A stretch of 7,450 nucleotides of DNA from JBGOUV01 sp041477815. GTDB lineage: Bacteria > Acidobacteriota > Terriglobia > Bryobacterales > JACQDG01. The DNA lies in the NCBI GenBank assembly GCA_041477815.1, contig JBGOUV010000352.1, positions 1 through 7,450 on the forward strand, read 5' to 3'. Made by a program: the position numbers and the translations under genes. This document shows positions 1-6,487 of this stretch, in pieces (the stretch's first letter is position 1; every line of letters starts with the position of its first letter). The notes under the pieces are model-generated. The model was not told the DNA's origin and ran no database searches. It worked only from the letters and a program-made list of their open reading frames with translations.

Positions 1-1539
1 CAGACGTATCTGCCGCAACTGGGCAGGGCGCTCTCGGGAGGCGGCGGCAACGAGCATCTCGAGCTTGGCGCGCGCAACCTCCTCATCGGCCAGAGCGTAG
101 CGCGATACTTCATCTTCGATGCCAAACGCGCGGTCGACTATCTCGTCAGCCGTCCCGACGTCGACCCCGATCGTATCGGCGTAACCGGGTGCTCGGGCGG
201 CGGCGCCATTGCGACCTACGTCGGCGTCTTCGATCCGCGCGTCAAAGCGGCCGCGCCGGGCTGCTTCATCAATTCGTTCCGCACCCTGTTCACCGGTCCC
301 ACGGCCGATTCGGAAATGAGCTTCCCCGCATTTCTCGCCAGCGGTCTCGACCTGGCCGACTTTTTCGAAGTGGCGGCGCCCCTTCCCTGGCTGATGATGG
401 CGACCACCGCAGACTACTTTCCTCCGGACGGCGCGCGAGCCGTCTACACGGAAGCGCGCCGCTGGTACGAACTCTACGGCGCCGGGGACCGCCTTCGCTT
501 CTTCGTCGGCACGGGCCCGCATGGAACGCCGCGCGACTCGCGCGAAGAGATCTATCGCTGGATGATCCGCTGGCTCGCCGGCGGCCAAGGCGACCCCCGG
601 GACCAGCCGGTGAAGCTCTACACGAACCTTGAGCTGCAGGTGACGCCGAGCGGCAACGTCGACGGCGAACCGGGCAGCCGGAAGCTGCATCAGATCATCG
701 CGGACGAGTTCCGCGCGCGCCGGCAGAAGCGCAGCGTTCCCGAACTGCTCGCGGAGCTGCGGCGCCTGGGCGTACCTTCGAAAGGTCCGGCTCCGTCCGC
801 GATCACTACCTCCCAGATCGAAGGAACGGACTTCCGCATCGAAGAGATTCGTTTCGAGAGCGAGCCGGGCGTGACCGCGTCCGCGAGACTGTATTTCCCG
901 AAAGGCGCGGGCCGCAAACCGGCGGTAGTGATGTTCGAGGAGAAGCGGCTGCCCGTGCCGCTGTACGTGCAGCGGAGCCAGTCGACGACGGCGATCGCCG
1001 AGGCGCTCGCGCGATCCGGACAGATCGTAATGGAGGTCGATGCGCGCGACTCGCCGGCCGCCAACGACGGCCGTCCTTTCCTGGGAAACTGGCTCGCGAA
1101 CGAACGCGCGGAGCTTGTAGGGCAAAACCTCGCCGCCCTGCGCGCGCATGACCTGCTCGTCGCCGTGGACCTGCTCACCGCGCGACCCGATATCGACTCG
1201 GGATCGATTCGCGGTTACGCGCGGGGCGTCAAGGGCGTGTGGCTGTTGCTCGCCGCCGCGGTCGACCAGCGCCTCGGCAAGATCTGGCTCGACCGCACGC
1301 CGTGGAGCATCGCCGACGCGCTCGCAGGTCCGCTGACCAGCCACCTGTTCGAGGCGCTGATCCCGCGCTTCGCGCTGCACTGGGACTTTCAGGACCTCGT
1401 TGACGCTATCGGCGATCGCCGCGTGCTGTGGACCGATCCCACGAACTGGATGAACCGCGTGGTGCCTCTCGGCGCGCCGTATCGCTACCGCTATGTCGGC
1501 GAAGGCGACGCCCCGTCGATCGAAGAATTCCTCCGCTAA
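1..1539 (+). CDS. Tandem alpha/beta-hydrolase, acetyl xylan esterase-like (5' partial)
   Basis: Frame 1 is open from the first base to the TAA at 1537-1539 (512 residues), so the start lies outside the window; the ATG at 316 is internal. Domain 1 (residues about 1-200) is an alpha/beta-hydrolase of the acetyl xylan esterase/dienelactone hydrolase type. The nucleophile elbow is G-C-S-G-G with Ser65, a likely catalytic acid is Asp138 in TTADYFPP, and His174 sits in GPHG, all in the usual order. Domain 2 (about 275-512) has a similar layout: the stretch before its elbow (VDLLTARPDIDSGSIRG) parallels VDYLVSRPDVDPDRIGV of domain 1. Its elbow reads A-R-G-V-K (residues 407-411), so Ser is replaced by Gly409, and no GxHG follows. 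It therefore looks catalytically dead. Such proteins are usually secreted ester hydrolases of polysaccharide or xenobiotic esters, but the signal peptide would be upstream and the substrate cannot be read. Fold confidence is high; specificity is low. Confidence 0.88.
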   Translation, partial: QTYLPQLGRALSGGGGNEHLELGARNLLIGQSVARYFIFDAKRAVDYLVSRPDVDPDRIGVTGCSGGGAIATYVGVFDPRVKAAAPGCFINSFRTLFTGPTADSEMSFPAFLASGLDLADFFEVAAPLPWLMMATTADYFPPDGARAVYTEARRWYELYGAGDRLRFFVGTGPHGTPRDSREEIYRWMIRWLAGGQGDPRDQPVKLYTNLELQVTPSGNVDGEPGSRKLHQIIADEFRARRQKRSVPELLAELRRLGVPSKGPAPSAITTSQIEGTDFRIEEIRFESEPGVTASARLYFPKGAGRKPAVVMFEEKRLPVPLYVQRSQSTTAIAEALARSGQIVMEVDARDSPAANDGRPFLGNWLANERAELVGQNLAALRAHDLLVAVDLLTARPDIDSGSIRGYARGVKGVWLLLAAAVDQRLGKIWLDRTPWSIADALAGPLTSHLFEALIPRFALHWDFQDLVDAIGDRRVLWTDPTNWMNRVVPLGAPYRYRYVGEGDAPSIEEFLR

Positions 1540-1550
1540 ACCTTCCGGTA

Positions 1551-1575
1551 GACTTGGGAATACTCTTCCCGAGTT
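1551..1575 (+). terminator. Hairpin after the hydrolase gene
   Basis: Twelve bases after the hydrolase stop lies ACTTGGGAA (1552-1560), loop TACTC (1561-1565), then TTCCCGAGT (1566-1574). This is a 9-bp stem with one G-U wobble, extendable by a G-U pair at 1551/1575. No T-run follows, so it is not a classic intrinsic terminator. Position and tight loop suit a transcript end or a 3'-protecting hairpin. It also sits at the end of the decayed minus-strand gene and could serve both strands. Confidence 0.45.
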
Positions 1576-1686
1576 ACGGGCTACTCGGAAATAGTCCAGC
1601 CGCATTGGGCGCATCGGAACCCCTGGGCCGTTGTATACGGAGCGCCGCTCGGTTCGCCGAACGAGCGTGCGGCGCAGTCGCCGAAA

Positions 1687-1705
1687 GATCCGGATTGATC
1701 CGGAT
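1687..1705. repeat. 10-bp tandem duplication
   Basis: GATCCGGAT occurs at 1687-1695 and again at 1697-1705, a period of 10 bases. It lies in the decayed minus-strand gene. A 10-bp duplication changes frame, so it may be one of the inactivating events. Two copies of a 9-mer are weak evidence alone. Confidence 0.35.
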
Positions 1706-2028
1706 ATCCAACTGTGGGACTAGGTGGACCGCAGCCCAAGCCGTGCGCACTCGCCGTTGCCGAGGGTAGGCGCGCCCGTGGATCTCGGCAAGCCAATGCG
1801 CGTCACTTTCCTCGGACGCCTCCGGAACCGCCTCTCCCAGCACATGATCGCCCGGGAAGCTGATATCTCCGTCGGGATTCAGAAAATGCAGGAACACCCG
1901 CCACTCGGGCCGCAAGTGGAAGCAGCGCCATGGAAAGCAAAACGCAAACTTCCGGCGATCCTCCCGCGTGAAGCCGAACCGCAGGAGCGTCAGGCCGCCG
2001 GGAACTCGGCTCCGAATTGCAACGATCG

Positions 2029-2045
2029 GGCTTGTTGAACAAGCC
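2029..2045. repeat. Perfect 17-bp palindrome
   Basis: GGCTTGTT (2029-2036), central G (2037), AACAAGCC (2038-2045): perfect 8-bp arms around one base. As RNA it gives a 7-bp stem with a TGA loop. It lies exactly where the reading frame of the minus-strand remnant changes. It could be an operator, an insertion-sequence terminus left by excision, or a stable hairpin. No mobile-element gene is adjacent, so its role is open. Confidence 0.5.
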
Positions 2046-2434
2046 GGCCAGGCCAGGATAGACGGGGACTGCCGGCCCGGGCGGCGGAAGCGCTAAGACT
2101 TATCGAAAGTGAACGGGGCACGAATGACCGGAAAGCCATTCGCGCCTCGAAGGCGCATACGGGCGATCCCACCATCAGAGCGGCAAGCGGCCCTCCGCGC
2201 TTTCCTCTCGATCTGGACTCCGCCAGTGACCAGCGCAGGACCGCATACAGGAAGGTGAGCAGGAAACCCGAAAAAGCCCCGCTCACGACAATGGGATAAA
2301 ACCGTTCCTTCATCACCTGTCTCCAGCGATCTGAAATTCTTCGGATCACGTCCCGGATTGGACGTGCTGGGGCAGCATATACCCCCGGGAGCTGCGTCGT
2401 CAACGCGGTGGCAGCACGATTGCGGCTCGTCGAG

Positions 2435-2440
2435 TAGAAT
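2435..2440 (+). promoter_or_regulatory. Possible -10 box for a leaderless redox-operon transcript
   Basis: TAGAAT matches the TATAAT consensus at five of six positions and ends six bases before the ATG at 2447, so initiation would fall at or next to the start codon. No good -35 hexamer is visible at 16-19 nt. No convincing Shine-Dalgarno precedes the ATG (only AGCGGA). Both points suit a TANNNT-type leaderless promoter but do not prove it. Confidence 0.35.
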
Positions 2441-2446
2441 AGCGGA

Positions 2447-4075
2447 ATGCCGAAGACGGTTGCCATTCTGGGCGGAGGCGTTGCCGGCCTCAGCGCGGCG
2501 CACGAGCTGGCCGAACGGGGCTTCCAGGTTCAGGTCTACGAGCGCAAGACGGCACTGGGTGGGAAGGCCCGCAGCATGCAGGTGCCGAATTCCGCCACCA
2601 CTGGACGCGCTCCTCTTCCCGGCGAGCACGGGTTTCGTTTCTTCCCCGGTTTCTACAAGCACATCACTGATACGATGCGCCGGACCCCGTATGGCGCCCA
2701 CGGCAATACGTTTGAGAACCTCGCTGTCGCTACGCGAATCCTGCTCGCGCGCGCCGGGCAAACCGAGATCACGTGGCTCGCCCGGACTCCGAGGACCCTC
2801 CAGGACTTCCGCGTCTTCCTGCTGGAGCTGCTCACGCCCCTGGGCGTTCCGCCGCAGGAAGTGAGTTTCTTCATTAGCCGGCTGCTGATCCTGGCTACCA
2901 GCTGCGAGGAGCGGCGGCTGGCCGAATACGAAGGCGTTCCGTGGTGGGACTTCATTCAGGCGCCCCGCATGTCCAGCGCCTACCAGGTCTACCTGGGCCA
3001 GGGCCTGACGCGGTCGCTGGTGGCCATGCGGGCCGAGGAAGGCAGCACCCGGACCGTCGGCTACATCCTGCTGCAATTGTTCTATGGGCTGATCAGCCCG
3101 GACCGCGTCTTCGACCGTCTCCTCTCGGGGCCGACCAACGATGTCTGGCTTAACCCTTGGACCGAGTATCTCCAGAAGCTGGGCGTCGCATTCCATCGGG
3201 ACTGCCGGGTGGTCGCCATCGAATCCGACGCGGTGCGAGTCACCGGCGCGGCGATCGAGAGCGGTGGGCAGCATTCCGTGATCACCGCCGATTACTACAT
3301 CGCGGCCCTGCCCGTGGAGGTCATGACCACCCTGCTGACGGAAGACCTGAAACGCGCGGCGCCCTCCCTGGCGAACCTGGACAAACTCCGGACCCGCTGG
3401 ATGAACGGCATTCAGTTCTTTCTCGCCAAAGACGAGCCCCTCGCCCATGGTCACGTCATCTATCTGAATTCCCCGTGGGCCTTGACCTCGATTTCACAGC
3501 GGCAGTTCTGGACCAACATAGATCTGTCCCAGTACGGCGATGGAACGGTGCGCGGCGTTTTGTCGGTCGATATTTCCGACTGGGACGCCCCCGGGGTGGT
3601 GTTCGGAAAGCCGGCCCGGGAATGCAGCGCCGAGGAGATCAAGCAGGAGGTGTGGACGCAGCTTCAGCAGCACCTGAACGAGGACGGAGCCACGCCCATC
3701 GATGACGCCAACCTGGTCGCCTGGTTCCTCGATTCCGACATCGAGTTTCCCAATCCCAGCCAGGCGACGAACGCCGAGCCCCTGCTCATCAATACCGCAG
3801 GCTCGCTCCGCTACCGGCCGGAAGCGCAGGTGGAGCTGGAAAATCTGTTTGTGGCGTCGGACTACGTCCACACCTACACCGACCTGGCCTGCATGGAGGC
3901 CGCCAATGAAGCCGCCCGGCGTGCCGTCAATTGCCTGCTCCTCGCTTCTGGTTCCAGCGCTCCGGCGGCGCAACTCTGGCCCCTGGAGGAGCCGCTCTTC
4001 CTCAAACCTCTCCAGGAGATCGACCGGATTCGGTTCACGCTCGGCCGCCCGCATCATTTGGCGACCTTGGGCTAA
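2447..4075 (+). CDS. FAD-dependent oxidoreductase, HpnE/phytoene desaturase-like
   Basis: A 542-residue flavoprotein of the amine oxidase/phytoene desaturase superfamily, closest in appearance to the group often annotated as hydroxysqualene dehydroxylase-like. The N-terminal dinucleotide-binding fold is clear: GGGVAG (residues 9-14) in MPKTVAILGGGVAGLSAAHE, acidic Glu32 ending strand 2, then GGKAR (38-42). The signature PGEHGFRFFPGFY (58-70) follows. The C-terminal FAD-contact segment is ENLFVASDYVHTYTDLACMEAANEA (about 465-489, quoted in part: LFVASDYVHTYTD and CMEAANEA). No signal peptide is seen, so it is probably cytoplasmic or peripheral to the membrane. Relatives oxidise, desaturate or dehydroxylate isoprenoid lipids such as hydroxysqualene or carotenoids. 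No squalene or phytoene synthase neighbours it, so the substrate is unknown. It opens a four-gene run, 19 nt before the next gene. Start ATG 2447 begins right at the Rossmann strand, which supports it. Family assignment is firm; reaction is inference. Confidence 0.88.
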   Translation: MPKTVAILGGGVAGLSAAHELAERGFQVQVYERKTALGGKARSMQVPNSATTGRAPLPGEHGFRFFPGFYKHITDTMRRTPYGAHGNTFENLAVATRILLARAGQTEITWLARTPRTLQDFRVFLLELLTPLGVPPQEVSFFISRLLILATSCEERRLAEYEGVPWWDFIQAPRMSSAYQVYLGQGLTRSLVAMRAEEGSTRTVGYILLQLFYGLISPDRVFDRLLSGPTNDVWLNPWTEYLQKLGVAFHRDCRVVAIESDAVRVTGAAIESGGQHSVITADYYIAALPVEVMTTLLTEDLKRAAPSLANLDKLRTRWMNGIQFFLAKDEPLAHGHVIYLNSPWALTSISQRQFWTNIDLSQYGDGTVRGVLSVDISDWDAPGVVFGKPARECSAEEIKQEVWTQLQQHLNEDGATPIDDANLVAWFLDSDIEFPNPSQATNAEPLLINTAGSLRYRPEAQVELENLFVASDYVHTYTDLACMEAANEAARRAVNCLLLASGSSAPAAQLWPLEEPLFLKPLQEIDRIRFTLGRPHHLATLG

Positions 4076-4087
4076 GTAAGCTAGCAT
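4058..4087 (+). promoter_or_regulatory. Possible internal promoter before the Tat-signalled SDR gene
   Basis: TTGGCG (4058-4063) and TAGCAT (4082-4087) are separated by 18 nt; each matches the sigma-70 hexamers at four of six positions. The -10 candidate ends seven bases before the ATG at 4095, so a transcript would be essentially leaderless. The gap has no good Shine-Dalgarno, only GGGG touching the start. The -35 overlaps the end of the preceding gene. The layout resembles the TAGAAT box before 2447. Confidence 0.3.
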
Positions 4088-4094
4088 ATGGGGC

Positions 4095-4859
4095 ATGAAC
4101 CGGCGCAGATTTCTCCAAGGGAGCGGGCTGGCCGCGGCAACGCCCCTGGTGACAGCCCAGACGGCGGCCAAGCCGAAACCTCTTCTGATTACCTCGGGCG
4201 GCTCCAAGCTGGCGCAGTCGCTGGCTGCCGGCTTGAAGGAAGCCTATCCGATCCGGCTGACCGACCGCGTTCCGATCCGGACCGGGCATGAGTTTGTGGA
4301 GTGCGCTCTCGGTCACGACAACGCCACCAATCTGGCGGTTCGCGGCGTGGAGGCGATCGTGCACGTCGCCGAACCGCCGCCCGAGGAAACGCCCGGCCAG
4401 CAGATCGACTTCCTGACGCGCTGTACCTACAACCTGCTGTGGGCGGCGGCCGAGGAGGGCGTGCCGCGCGTAGTTTTCCTGAGCACGCTGGATTTGATGA
4501 CTGCCTATGACCCCAACTTCACCGTCAGCGAGACCTGGCGGTCACGACCGCCGGCGGAGCCGCGAGCGCTGGCGAAGCACCTCGGCGAGTACACCAGCCG
4601 CGAGTTTGCCCGGGAGGGCCGCCTCACTGTAGTCGTCTTGCGGCTGGGCCAGGTGGTACGCGCCGAGGAGGTCCAGGGCCAGCCGTTCGACCCCTTGTGG
4701 GTCGAGGAGCGCGACGTGGTCCACGCCGTCTCCTGCGCGTTGACGGCGAAGCTCGGCAAGTTTCAGGTCTTCCACATCCAGCCGGACTCGCCCCCCTCCC
4801 GGTTCGCCGTCCGGCGGGCCAAGGCGGCGCTGGGCTACCAGCCGAAATTCCGCTGGTGA
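4095..4859 (+). CDS. Tat-exported SDR/epimerase-like protein with degenerate active site
   Basis: A 254-residue protein beginning MNRRRFLQGSGLAAATPLVTA, a twin-arginine signal (RRRFL at 3-7, a hydrophobic stretch, and a plausible V-T-A cleavage near residue 21). The mature part is a Rossmann NAD-dependent epimerase/dehydratase fold: LLITSGGSKLAQSLA at about 30-44, Asp57 after strand 2, GVEAIVHVAEPP at about 84-95, and VVFLST at 126-131. The usual GxxGxxG is degraded (Gly35-Gly36, then Ala40/Gln41). At the catalytic YxxxK position the sequence reads R-A-L-A-K (157-161): Lys161 kept, Tyr replaced by Arg. It is therefore unlikely to be a normal dehydrogenase. It may be a structural, binding or partner protein for the intact SDR that follows 21 nt downstream. 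It starts 19 nt after the FAD oxidoreductase. A folded cofactor-binding protein suits Tat export, since Tat moves folded proteins. Fold is confident; function unknown. Confidence 0.82.
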   Translation: MNRRRFLQGSGLAAATPLVTAQTAAKPKPLLITSGGSKLAQSLAAGLKEAYPIRLTDRVPIRTGHEFVECALGHDNATNLAVRGVEAIVHVAEPPPEETPGQQIDFLTRCTYNLLWAAAEEGVPRVVFLSTLDLMTAYDPNFTVSETWRSRPPAEPRALAKHLGEYTSREFAREGRLTVVVLRLGQVVRAEEVQGQPFDPLWVEERDVVHAVSCALTAKLGKFQVFHIQPDSPPSRFAVRRAKAALGYQPKFRW

Positions 4860-4880
4860 AAGACGGAAAGGCGGGTTTGT

Positions 4881-5609
4881 ATGAAGGTCCTCATTCTGGG
4901 CGGAAACGGTTACCTCGGGCCGCACGTCGTCAAGGCCCTGGAGCAGGAGCACGATTTGCTGGTCACCGACATCAAGCCGCCGGCCGAGAAGAGCCGCCAC
5001 CCGTTCCAGCGCGTCGATGTGGCCTCCTGGGAGCAGGTCCGCAAGGCGGCCGAGGGCATGGACGCCATCATCAACTTGTCCGTCCTGCGGCCCGACCGGA
5101 AACTGGCCTTCGACGTGAACACTCGCGGCTGCCTCAACATGATGCTCGCCGCGGTGGAGCACGGCATCCGCCGCGTGATCAATACCGGCCCGCACCTGGT
5201 CGTCTGCGGCCAGCCGTACGAACGGTTCGACTTCGGGATCTCCCCGGACGCCCCCCCGCAGCCCGGTACCCATCTCTACGGCCTAAGCAAGTCGCTCGGC
5301 CAGGAGATCTGCCGGGTGTACGCCCAGCACCACCCGATCCACGTGCAGGAATACCTGTTTTTCTCCCTGCGCGACATGGCCACCCTCACCCCGGGCACGG
5401 ACGCCACGCCGTTCTCGATCTCCTGGGGAGACGCCGGAGAAATTTTCCGCCTCGGCTTGCAGATCGATCTCGCCAAACTGCCCTCCCGGTGCGAGATCTT
5501 TTTCGTCTTCGCCGACATGCCCCACGGGCAGTTCGTCAACGACAAGGCCAAGCAGATCCTCGGCTTCCGGGCCAAGGATGATCTCTCCGTCCTCTGGCGG
5601 AAGGCATGA
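4881..5609 (+). CDS. NAD-dependent epimerase/dehydratase (extended SDR)
   Basis: A 242-residue extended-SDR protein with an intact core. GGNGYLG (residues 7-13) in MKVLILGGNGYLGPHVV binds the nucleotide, Asp30 (VTDIKPP) suggests NAD preference, DAIINLSV (61-68) is strand 4, Thr102 stands at the Ser/Thr position, and YGLSK (133-137) is the catalytic YxxxK. It is shorter than typical sugar-nucleotide epimerases (about 300-350), with a reduced C-terminal substrate-binding lobe. No signal peptide is present, so it is cytoplasmic, unlike its degenerate neighbour. A purine-rich GGAAAGGCGGG upstream of ATG 4881 serves as RBS. Its stop overlaps the next ATG as ATGA, indicating translational coupling to the reductase. 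Family members epimerise, reduce or dehydrate nucleotide sugars, and some act on sterols or isoprenoids; the substrate cannot be decided here. Confidence 0.85.
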   Translation: MKVLILGGNGYLGPHVVKALEQEHDLLVTDIKPPAEKSRHPFQRVDVASWEQVRKAAEGMDAIINLSVLRPDRKLAFDVNTRGCLNMMLAAVEHGIRRVINTGPHLVVCGQPYERFDFGISPDAPPQPGTHLYGLSKSLGQEICRVYAQHHPIHVQEYLFFSLRDMATLTPGTDATPFSISWGDAGEIFRLGLQIDLAKLPSRCEIFFVFADMPHGQFVNDKAKQILGFRAKDDLSVLWRKA

Positions 5610-6457
5610 ACCGGCGCACCCTCGGACTGCTGGCCGTGTGGCTCGGCCTGGGCTTGCACCTCCAGGCCGAGGGATTCCCTTATCGCGCCAAGGTGGTCGA
5701 GATCGAGGACCTCACGCACGATACGAAGCGAATTCGCTTCCGCCTGGTGAACGCGCCAGGCTTTCAATTCACCCCCGGGCAATACACGTTCCTGAGAGTT
5801 CCCGACGACTACGTCCAGGAGTGGAACCAGCGCTACCACACCAACCACAAAGAGGTGTCCCGTCCCTATTCCTTTGCCGCCAGCTCCAGCCGCCTGCCCT
5901 TATTCGATCTGATCATCAAGCTGGCCGGACCGCCGCCGGGAAAGGACGTTCCACCCGGTCTGGCCTCGACCTACGTCCACACGCGCCTCCAGACCGGAGA
6001 CGAGGCGCTCTTCAGCGCGCCGGCCGGAAGCCTGTACTTGCGGCAGAACACCGGCCGTCCCGTGGTCATCGTAGCCGGCGGCTCCGGCGCCGCGCCGTTC
6101 GTTTCGCTGCTGGAGTATTGGTTCGAGAACCAGTTTGACCGGAACAACGAGATCTACTTCTTCTTCGGAGTCCGCAGCAAGCGGGACCTGTTCCTGCACG
6201 AGCGCTTTCAGGAGTGGGCGCGGGCAAAGCCGAGGTTCCACTATATCCCCGCCCTGTCGAGTCCGGCGCCCGAGGACCACTGGCCGGGAGAAACCGGCTT
6301 CATCCAGACCACGGTTGACAAACACCTCTCCGCCCCCTCCGACGCCGACGCCTATCTGGCCGGACCGCCGATCATGGTCCGCGAGGTAGTCAAGGTGCTC
6401 CACGCCAAAGGCATCGGCAAGGAACGAATCCACTACGATGAAATAGCCGTCCAGTAA
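5606..6457 (+). CDS. FNR/NqrF-like FAD-NAD(P)H oxidoreductase with N-terminal signal/anchor
   Basis: A 283-residue flavin reductase of the ferredoxin-NADP reductase superfamily, resembling the C-terminal module of NqrF. The FAD domain covers about 26-145, with R-P-Y-S (86-89) as the flavin-binding RxYS motif. The NAD(P)H domain follows, with GGSGAAP (158-164), FFFGVRSKRDLF, ALSSPAPEDHW and A-G-P-P-I-M (252-257). The end is YDEIAVQ. It lacks the Cys-rich [2Fe-2S] domain of NqrF, and the usual Cys of CGPP is Ala252, a residue that affects hydride transfer in FNR enzymes. The N-terminus (MNRRTLGLLAVWLGLGLHLQA) is a signal peptide or uncleaved membrane anchor. Arg-Arg at its front predicts N-in orientation, placing the catalytic part outside, which is odd for an NAD(P)H enzyme. 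The start overlaps the upstream stop (ATGA), with GGCGGAAGG as RBS. It likely passes electrons to or from a partner in this operon; the acceptor is unknown. Confidence 0.86.
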   Translation: MNRRTLGLLAVWLGLGLHLQAEGFPYRAKVVEIEDLTHDTKRIRFRLVNAPGFQFTPGQYTFLRVPDDYVQEWNQRYHTNHKEVSRPYSFAASSSRLPLFDLIIKLAGPPPGKDVPPGLASTYVHTRLQTGDEALFSAPAGSLYLRQNTGRPVVIVAGGSGAAPFVSLLEYWFENQFDRNNEIYFFFGVRSKRDLFLHERFQEWARAKPRFHYIPALSSPAPEDHWPGETGFIQTTVDKHLSAPSDADAYLAGPPIMVREVVKVLHAKGIGKERIHYDEIAVQ

Positions 6458-6460
6458 GTA

Positions 6461-6487
6461 GCTCGATCCTGACGATTCATTTCGAGC
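6461..6487. terminator. Weak inverted repeat between convergent genes
   Basis: GCTCGA (6461-6466) and TCGAGC (6482-6487) form 6-bp arms with a 15-base loop across the convergent ends of the reductase and propeller genes, whose stops are only 19 nt apart. There is no T-run on either side. It may help end both transcripts but could be chance. Confidence 0.2.

Larger units (their letters stand above)
1574..2313 (-). pseudogene. Frameshifted remnant of a membrane-anchored protein with beta-sandwich-like C-terminal part
   Basis: The minus strand starts well: GGAG, seven bases, then ATG at 2313-2311. It encodes MKERFYP and a hydrophobic segment (about residues 8-28, PIVVSGAFSGFLLTFLYAVL), as in a single-pass membrane protein. 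This frame then becomes low in complexity and stops at 1990. A second minus frame, open after a stop at 2093-2095, carries convincing protein: IVAIRSRVPGGLTLLRFGF from about 2026, W-R-C at 1930-1922, and W-R-V-F-L-H-F-L-N-P-D-G at 1903-1868, followed by a GDH motif. The 'W-x-V-F-x-H-F-x-x-x-x-G' pattern resembles beta-sandwich domains found in bacterial membrane proteins and C-terminal to some glycosyltransferases (from memory, not searched). A third frame gives PAVPVYPGLAGLF between them (about 2075-2037). No single frame joins start and conserved part, so at least two frameshifts or sequencing errors are needed. The 3' limit is uncertain. An alternative is a short intact protein from 2313 to 1990 plus an unrelated fragment. 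Confidence 0.45.

Noticed and set aside
189..632. Plus-strand ORF of 147 codons within the hydrolase
   Set aside because: Arg-rich out-of-frame shadow; the frame-1 hydrolase with its Ser-Asp-His order is the real one.
1724..2038. Plus-strand ORF of 104 codons in the spacer
   Set aside because: No RBS, no recognisable domain, and it lies opposite the convincing minus-strand protein-like segment.
1803..2042. Minus-strand ORF of 79 codons
   Set aside because: Only its first residues resemble the remnant protein; the rest is an off-frame reading of the stretch containing WRVFLHF.
2358..2382. TTGGAC and CATATA as a promoter for the gene at 2447
   Set aside because: Spacing is only about 13 nt, too short for a sigma-70 promoter.
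2093..3454. Long minus-strand ORF (453 codons)
   Set aside because: It lies opposite the FAD oxidoreductase, has no recognisable motif and is rich in residues typical of antisense frames of GC-rich genes. The plus-strand protein is unmistakable.
3494..4207. Minus-strand ORF across the gene junction at 4076-4094
   Set aside because: Antisense shadow of two well-supported genes; no RBS or domain.
4542..5273. Minus-strand ORF of 243 codons
   Set aside because: Antisense to both SDR genes, whose Rossmann motifs establish the plus strand as coding.
4697..5581. Plus-strand ORF of 294 codons overlapping the SDRs
   Set aside because: Arg/Gly/Pro-rich out-of-frame translation spanning two genes with clear motifs in other frames.
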